Shown: positions 9,179 to 17,800 of the stretch, piece after piece
How the letters are laid out: each line of letters begins with the position of its first letter
Numbering within the stretch: the stretch's first letter is position 1
Source of the DNA: Symsagittifera roscoffensis
Taxonomy: Eukaryota; Xenacoelomorpha; Acoela; Convolutidae
NCBI RefSeq assembly: GCF_963678635.1
Contig: NC_087067.1
Coordinates: 37,208,686-37,272,685, forward strand
Direction of reading: 5' to 3'
Length of the DNA: 64,000 nt
Program-made: the position numbers and the translations under genes
Notes under the pieces: model-generated
The model's database searches: none
Told to the model about the DNA's origin: nothing
What the model saw: only the letters and a program-made list of their open reading frames with translations

Positions 9179-10500
9179 TCTATTGAGTCACTCTGAAAAA
9201 AAAGAGATCAATTAATCTTCTTTTTTTAAGGAAGATCACTTATATGCAGTTGGTTAACAATAGTATAACCATAACAGAGGCGAAACGAATCTTCGCACCA
9301 CTTGTAATACTGAAAATGCATGTGAATCGAGAAAAATTTCAAGAAAGAACAAAAAACTAGATCTTTCAACCAGGTAAAGAAATCAGAAGGTCAAAAGTAT
9401 CATAGTAACCGAGGTTACAGTCATGAGTCCCTTCATCATGTATTCCAGTCAAAATCCTTGGAATTTTTTAGATATGGAAGTGATAATGATAAAAGAAGAT
9501 GACAAGTGTTTAAGTCCTTTTCAATTAAAATCGATACGGGCTACGTTTCTTCAATAAGAACACGCAACTCGACACGAGATAATATAATATACAAGTGTTA
9601 CAAGTAAAAAAACTTCGTCGAAAGTTATTTTGTCATTTATTGTTCCAAGTACGTAAGCGGCTTTTGCAATCTGTATTGTCAGGGAGATTCTCTGTTTTAA
9701 AAAGCTGCCTGCTCTGGGTTCCGGGGCCGGCCGCGCCCTGAATTTCAAAAGCTAGCGGTTGAAAAAGATATCCATAATTTACAAGATCTTTATACTTGTC
9801 AATTTTTCGCTCTTCCTCTTTTTCAAAAAACAGTAAATTACCAATATACAAAAATATACAGACAGCAACATATTTACGGTTGAGATTGAAACAACGTATA
9901 ACATAACAAACAAAAATTACAGGCTAAAAATAACAAGTTCAGAGATAAAAAATGTCTTCGAGACAGTCTGACTCCTTGAGTGTGCCGACAACCGAGGCAG
10001 CATTTCCAATTTGCAAAGCTATGGAAATTCTCTGCTTTAAAAACGAGGAAGCGCGGGGTTCGAAAGAAGTCTCAGCCAGTCTTCTTCCTAAATCACGCAA
10101 GAAGATCTCGGTATCGCTTCCACAAGCTCCCTGTTTTTCAAATGCCACTGGTTGAAAGGCGTAGCCGTCACGAATAAGAGGTCGTATTTGCGCGTTTTCA
10201 GAATTTCTGCTTCAGATACAGCTTTACCAGCAATTAAATGGGGATCAGAGATGCGAGATGGAGCTAATCCGTCAACAACAGTAGCATCCCATAGGAGGGG
10301 GGAGCCACGAATCCATGGAGTCAGTGTCAAGCCATCCGGTCTTTTTGCATCGGTTCTACATAACCCAGGAGGTTCTAGGACTGAAGGAATGTGAATTGAT
10401 CCAAGCGACTCTTTAATGATTTGATTTAGCATGGAATGTCTTGCAAATCAAATCTTCCAAGCGACTCTTCCGCTTCAGCGGCAGCCGTACCAGGGTTACA
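9179..10500. repeat. 9.18-kb unit, copy 2, left part
   Basis: Repeats 1-1324 with about 1% difference. It ends at the left LTR of the giant element, inside the LINE endonuclease region. Confidence 0.9.
9551..10500 (-). pseudogene. LINE copy 2, endonuclease and tail (3' part)
   Basis: This is the counterpart of 374-1324. Frames 10088-10432, 9939-10148, 9633-9851 and 9551-9748 encode the second RLE core and the two C-terminal tails described for copy 1. The giant LTR element has cut the LINE in the first RLE core, and the upstream part lies at 33534-36076. Confidence 0.75.
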
Positions 10501-11429
10501 TGTAACATTCGTCTACTGCAGTCACACATGAGGCTTAAGAAAAATAGGCCCTATAACCACTGGCTCAAGGGTCAGGGACACTATCTCTTGTGTTTTCCCA
10601 CCTCAAGAACGGTCGGAGCCAGTTCGGTTCGCTTGTGACATAAGACTACGACCCGTTACAGCTTAAAGGCTACTACTAAAATATCCCCCCACTCTAGAAT
10701 TAAGAACGTCCCCATACTTAGGTCTCTAGATACCCAAAATACATGAACGCCGTTAAAAACCGGGTTGGAACAATCCGTTAGGTTACTTTTTATTAGACAG
10801 TGTGACTTTGATCCATTTCAGATGGATCAACCTAAAACTCGCCTTACCTCAACATAACAATCACAAAACACACTCTAGAAATTTAAATTTGTACTCACAT
10901 AGCAGCACGCTCAAGAATTGGGAAATGATCCAGTTGGTAACTAACTCAAGAAATAAATAACTAAAAGAAGTTTAATGTTTTATAGTTTGTACGACAAGGA
11001 TAAGTCTATGCTCTAGAATTTGAGTTCTCATGGACCGCTGGGACACTCTAGTTGTCCGCCTTTCCGCTGAAGGTTCACTCTGGTCCAGCTTTAGAATAGA
11101 ACTCCAGACACGACTATCCAACTCGTGGGAATACGCTTGTTTCTGTTTCGAATAGGACAGCTCTACTCTTGTTCACTATGATGGAAATTGCGAATAGCAA
11201 TTTCCCACTCGTTTTTATCTGACTACTTTCCCGCAATTGTTCTAAAATTGTTCTCTTTCCCGCAATTGTTCTAAAATTGTTCTGATTTCTTTTTCTGATT
11301 TTCAGTTATCGCGAGAAAATCGTGCATGACATGTTCCATTCGAAATTTTGAAAAATTAAATTTCACTTCAAAATCAAGTATTTTCTGCTCTTCTCAAGGT
11401 CAAACTTCCAAATATGACCGACTGGCACA
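10501..11429 (-). repeat. 3' LTR of element A (left)
   Basis: 929 bp, matching 32605-33533 except for three substitutions noticed (for example near 10568, 10640 and 11210). On the coding strand it starts TGTGCCAGTC and ends in TTACA. An internal 26-bp motif (CCCGCAATTGTTCTAAAATT core) is repeated twice at about 11230-11282. Confidence 0.95.
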
Positions 11430-11442
11430 TACTCCCCGGACT
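11430..11442 (-). other. polypurine tract of element A
   Basis: On the coding strand AGTCCGGGGAGTA directly abuts the TGTGCC start of the 3' LTR. This is the position of the plus-strand primer in LTR elements. Element B has the same tract at 52724-52736. Confidence 0.75.
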
Positions 11443-11859
11443 CGAGATCGATGTCCTCATCGCGCGCTGTCTTCTGCCAGTGAGTCCCAGAAAAACCGAG
11501 TGTTGCTCAAGATACAGTGCCAGTGGTCATTTACAGAAGTTTGCAGCAGATTTAAGATTATCTACACCCCAAAATTCACGACCATTTAAAATTTTCACAC
11601 TATTGCTAAACAGCAATCAAAATCTGCATTTACCTGCACCTTTGAATTTTCGCTTTTCAAGCCAATCATTTAAAAATCTCTTTTGTCCTATTCAATCAGG
11701 AAATTGTCATGCAGCATTTTGATTTATATAATAGATATAGTATATTAGTAACAATATTTGCTTTGTTAAAATTTCTTTTTCGTGAATCCAAGTTTCACTC
11801 GGATTCACACTCAAGCCCCCTTTCCCTCTCAAGACTCAAGATCCATCCGATTTGCCCAT
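11443..11859 (-). other. 3' UTR of element A
   Basis: About 417 bp between the ORF3 stop and the polypurine tract. No coding potential. The stretch is conserved in element B (52299-52723). Confidence 0.7.
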
Positions 11860-14800
11860 TCATCTCGTACTCTTCGCCTTGGAGGTACTGCATCCTGAAG
11901 TGCTAGATGCGGCAAACTGTCTCAACAGTTCCTCTTCATCATCGGAACTAATCACAATCTCCTCCCAAGCCTTCAGCTGTTCATAGGATCGCATCCATTC
12001 TCTCTGCTCCTGCAATCTCTTTGCTTGGTTGGGTAGTGCCTTCACCCTAGCTTCTCGGTTCAAGCAAAAGGAGTTGTGCAGGCTCAAGCTCACGTTCTTC
12101 GCCAGGTCTTCCTCTAGTATCGACTCCCTCGCTTTGGTATTGTCTCTAGACATCTTACCCACTCTCTTCCATCCCGTCGTGATCGCATTACGATGGGTTA
12201 GCAGGGGTCTCTTGAAAGCTTCCGGCCCAATCTCGGCCTGGAACTGTCGATACTCCTTTTGATGTTTTCTCATGTGATCTTTCGTTGCCCTGTACAGCCA
12301 AGACGTCAGTGTCGCCCGAAACCATGGAAAGTACCTCAAACGACTCCATACGTGCCTGACCTCCGTCGGTATGGCGAATACTTTGCACGCAGTCTCAAAC
12401 AACTCAAGTCTCCTGCTGTAGTCTATCGCGTATATTGACTCAGCCGTTGGCGTCGTCGCCTCCCGATATTTCGTTATATTCTCTTCTATCCATCTCAGAG
12501 CTAACATCGTACTCACTACTAAGAGCGTCACCTTCTGCCGGTGATCCGGTAGTCCGATCGACCGAATCTCTTCCACATCCCACACCAGGCAAAGGTTCTT
12601 GTGATCTGGATACCACACCGTTTGTGCCAAACAGTGGCATGGGCATTCCCCATGAGAGATCTCAATGCTCCTGAGATTACGCTCCCCTGAGGCTTCCAAG
12701 AGAGGCTCAAGCTCCATCATTTTCTCGTGCATCGTGTCGTTGTCTTCCAGGTTCGGAGTACTTCCCACAGGTTTCCCGATCACGTTTTGTCTCTCGTGAT
12801 CGCTTGTGTTTTCTCTTTCCAACTTCAGAAGATCTTCTCCCCAGATTTCGCTTAAGTCATCTCTCAATTCTTTTGGTACTGTCCCTTTGATTTTTCTCAA
12901 CAACTTGTGCGAGTGATGCGACATCCGAGCCAACCTCACGCACTTGGGCACTGAGAAGGCCTTGTCCACCAGTATTCTCTGGCTGGACACTTCCACCATC
13001 GCCATGTGTAGCGGGTAGTGACTTCCGCACAAGTTGGCCATCATTGACCCTATCAGTGATTTCGCGTTCAATGGCAAGCCATAAGCTTCGCTCAGGGGAA
13101 ATCCCATTTCCGCCTCAAGACCAACTTTCCAGCTCCTGATGTGTTTTTGAGTCACCTGCAACACCCCGGGCCATGATTCTACGCTCAACGCCGTCACTAA
13201 ATGATGCTCAGACTCCAGTCTCTCCAGTGCCTGCAGACCACACATTCTCGAGAAGAATCCGAGAGCTGTCGCTATATTCACCGTGGTTCTCGCGTAACAT
13301 TCCGCTATTATTTGCACTTCACTTTTCTCCCTTTCTGTGATGTCTTCGAACCAAGTGACCAGGTCTTCTTTTTGAAACGACAGTATCCTGACGCATGACC
13401 GTCCATCGCAGATGTGCTCTCCGTTCCCACACGTCGAATCCAGACAGCTACCCGGCTCCAATTTCTTTGCTGACCCGGGGTCGCTCGTCCTTTCGCTTGG
13501 CTCTTGCATCTGGGGTGTGATTAGCTTATGTAGCACACTCAACTTCGCCAGATCTTCATCTTCCGTTGGGGCTAACCTCACTCGCTCGGTGGTTTCCTCG
13601 ATTAGACTCGCATGGGGATGTGGACACCAGGAGGGTCTTAGTAGCTTCCATATCACTCCCAAGTTCGTGGTTAACAAGCCATTTCCACCGCCCATGTTCA
13701 CTTCAACTCTCTTGTTTGAGCGCGGTATGCTTATCACCTCTGGTGTTTTCTCAAGAATCAGGCCCAGGCTCGGCCCCTCTTTCTCCACTGCGTCTATCTC
13801 CATTATCCTTTCTGTCCAAAAATTCAGTAGCTCCGCTACCTCATGGTTTCTGTGGGCTCCTCCAGCTTCCGAGTCTAAGAAGGGATTGTAGGCTACTCCC
13901 ATCACTCCAGACACATATTGGTATTCCCCCTTCTCACTGAGTCTCGAGTACTGTTCTGACGAGGCCAGGTTACGGTGAACATCATGTTCTTCCTCGAACT
14001 TCTTATTAGAGAACCTCCGTACCTCGTCCAGCTTTCGATGGTTCTCTAAGGATAGTCTGGAACCATCTTCTTTCTCTATTCCTGTACTCTGATATACGTT
14101 CAAGATGATCGTTGAGACTCTTCTCTCCATGGTTCTACTTCCACTTGCTCTCTGGTGGCATGCCAGGATGGTGCTATCAGACATCATTGACATTGTCCAT
14201 CTCAAGAAACATGTGGCATCTTTTCTCCTAGCCAGGCTCAAGCCTGAATTGTCCCTGGCCACGTGTTGCATCAGTGCCTGATACACCTCCATCTTCTTGC
14301 TTCCCAACTTCAGCCTGTCATACGAGGTCAATGTCTCCAACTCTATTCCCACCAGACTCCAGGTGAACATTAATTGTCCCGCAGTTCTAACGAAGGGATT
14401 CGCCATTAGTGGCGGTGCTGATGAGGATGTTCTCATCGCCTCTTCAAAATGATCCTTCAACAAACTCTGCCAGGACCTCTTCAGATGACTTGCCATCTCT
14501 ATCCTATTAACCTCGGCTTTTTGCTGGGTGGCCCAATTGCGTCGCCTGCGAGCTATTCCACTGTCCAACTTCTTCAAGCAGTCCTCCATTTCCTTCAATG
14601 TTTCGAGGGCCACCCACCACGTCCGGGAAGTGTTCTTCGTCTTGTTTCTCTCCAATGGATCACTCGTCACTTGTTTGCCCATGTCCTGATGTGCCTTCGA
14701 GATCCATTCTTTGCCGATCTCCACTTCCCCTACCTGTCCGTTCGTTGAACCTCTCTTCACGTTCACCTTCTGAGGCTTGAAGTCTTCTTCTGACGTCGAA

Positions 14801-17800
14801 CTGGTGGGAACCTCTATTTCCTTTTCTACTTCAAGTGGTTTCCTGAGCTCCGAGCTGTTCTTGTATGCCGCCGTCTTGCATCGGGCCAAAACGATGGGCG
14901 CCGTCTCTCTCAAGTTTCCTTCCGAAACAGCATCCACTGAAGGACTACCCCATCCTTCCACTTCTCTCTTCCTCTTGCGAGTCTTCACCTCTCTGCTCGA
15001 GGGTGTTGTGGCTATCATCATTGATTCGACCTCTCCATCCACTCCTTCCAACTCTTGCCTCCCCCCTGCTCGAGCCTTAAGGATATTAGTACTTTTAATC
15101 ATATTACTAGTCCCAATCTTATCCCTTTTTATATCATCAACCATTTTATCCACAGTTTTTTGTTTCAGAGTAGAGCTGTCCTCACATTTCTCTTTTCTAG
15201 TCTTCGATCGTGCGTTCCTCAGCTCCACTAGCTTGTTCAGCAGCTCTTTTCTTGCTTTCTCATCCAGGCCCGTTCCTATCAGGAGCGGTTCCCCGAATCT
15301 CACTACTGCGTCCCACAGTTCCTTCTTGAACTTGTCCAGCGTCGTCTCGCTGCCCACTTCTCGATTGAATTCCTCCAGGAACTCCTGCCAAGCGTCATCC
15401 TCGAGAGATCCCAAGAATATGTCCCTATTCCCTTCGAACGTGTTCTTCTCCCTTTCCTCCGAGCTCAAGAGTAACATCCCCATATTGAAGGTCTCACCTG
15501 CCAATGGCAACTCTAGGTTCTTCCGTGGAGACGGAATCAGGGGTGGTGTGGCAGTATCTGCCCAATTCTCCTCGCTCAAATCTTTCAACAGCTCTTGAGT
15601 GGTGAGCTCCTCCCCTGATGGCCCTGGTTCAGGCGTATTCCCCACTTCCATGTCTTCACCAGCTTCACTGAGAGTTTCATCCATACTCTCTTCTTCTGAC
15701 TCATGTCTCCTTCTCTCGAGAATTTTCTTAAATCGGTCCTCGACGGGTCCGCTCCTCTTGTCTCCAGGTGTGTCCACGGACAGTGGTGATGGTGTCGCGG
15801 GATCCAGCTTTTTGTATTCCGTCAGTGCTACGTGCAGTTGACCTGCTGCATCTAGTTCTGTTCCTTCCTGTCTTATTTCCACCTGTTCCAAGCCATAGGG
15901 CGCCTTATATTTTCTCGTTGCAAATTTCATGTCGTCCACCAGTGCGACGTGTCCCTCCATCACGATCATCCTGCCATCATCCCATATGGGTAGCATATTC
16001 TCAAGTCCTTCCTTCTCAAGAGTCCTCAAGACTTTCCACACCTCATATCCAGGGGGCTGCGAACCTCTACTCTTTTTCGCTTGCGTCGTCCACGAATTTA
16101 CCTTCATCTCGCTGGTATGGAAGTAGACCGCCGCCGTGTAGCCAATGAACAGGGGGTCCCAGCCATCAGTGAAATCCTTCTGCATTTCCTCCGCCCTCAT
16201 CCTCGCCATTATGGAGGGAACTACCAAGGGACTATTCATTCCTAAGGTCATCCTCCTGACTATTGGGAACTCAGGCATGGTTGCCGGGAGGATTTCTTTC
16301 TCCATTATGGTCTCTAGCTCCCTCTTCACCAGTGCGAAGCACTCCTTCCAGGCAGGAATTCTCAAGATTTCTCGTCCGTCCGCCGTCAATGGGTTCAAGT
16401 TCCAGAATTTGGGATACATTTCAATAGGGCCCTCTCGCTTGCCTCCCATTCTGCATTGCATTTGTCCCCTGAAATTGCACACCATCATCTCAGCATCTTT
16501 CACTTTTCCGAAGAGTACCGTGTTGCTCATACGCGCCCTGAGCACTTCCTGCTGACACCAATTCAGCGCTGCACCATCCAGTACGCTGATGAGACTCAAG
16601 TGCGTCACCGAGTGACGATACGTTATCACCAGGGGATCTGGAAACGCGTACGTCACTGCTGGACCATAGATGCAGGTCACCACCTCCTCCAGACCTCGGA
16701 TTATCCCCATTGGGTCCGACCTCATTGCCAGACACAGGTCCGTCAACAGAGGCATCCCTCTGTTCGCCTTCTCCCATTCTTCTCTCGAGGTTGGGTTCTC
16801 ATCTTCACCCGTCATGTATCGATTCTGCATCATGAGGTATTGCACCAGTAGTGTCTTCAACCCTGCGGCGCACTTGTAGGAGCTGGTTTCAATGCTCGTG
16901 TGGACTCTCCCCATAGACAGAGGTTCTCCATATTCCATTAACCGATGAAACGACACCAATTCCCCATGGGTCAAGAGCACTAGTGCCAGGTACCCATCAA
17001 CTCGAAGTGTCTCCACTCCCCGACTAAACATATATGCTGGACCCATATTGAACAAGTATCTGGGGTAGACCAAATACAGGGCCAAGAGCAGGCTGATGGG
17101 CATGCCCAGTATCTCCTGCACGAAGGCTCCGAAGATAGTCGCCGTGGTGCCGAACACTCCTGCCAAGAATTCTCTCTCCCAGCAAGGACTCAAGAACTTG
17201 AGAATCTCGTAATCTCTCCTAGTCTTCAATTCGCCGTTGGCGTGCTCTCTCCAAAATCCTCCAATCGTCACTTCATTGGCGGCCGAGACAAATCTAACCA
17301 CCGTCATGTCTCTCCTTTCAGCTAGCTCCAGTTGCTTCTCTAGAAAACTCCAGATTTGTTTCACGAGGAGTGGTGCTTCCTCCCTCGTTTTATTCGTGGC
17401 GTTCTCCAGCCTTGGTGTCAGGAATGGCCACCAGCCATTCTCTTGGGTCAAGCGATATTTCATCGATTCTAACTGTTTCTCCGTCTCGACCACATTTCTT
17501 CTCTCGTTGCTGGGACCTCTAGTCCTGCTGGTGGAATTTGCGACTTTCACATCCATACTCCGGAACCACAGGCTGGCCGTCAACTGGTTTATCGCCGGGT
17601 GGTCGTCCCCGATGACTGGGCTGAACTTGAGTTGTCTAGCAAAGTTCGATATCTCTAGCAAGAGTACCTCATCCAATACAATCAAGACATCGGCTAGTCC
17701 GTAAAAGCCCCTCAGCGCATGAGATATGTCAGCCCATGCCGCTGGTAATTCTGATCTGTAAAGTCTCAAGTTTACTGGCTCCAGCTCTCGATTGGGGGCT

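Noticed and set aside
14777-15598. Plus-strand open frames of up to 273 codons opposite ORF3
   Set aside because: They lie antisense to a continuous 2959-codon frame that element B supports. Their composition is a serine/leucine-rich shadow of acidic coding sequence.
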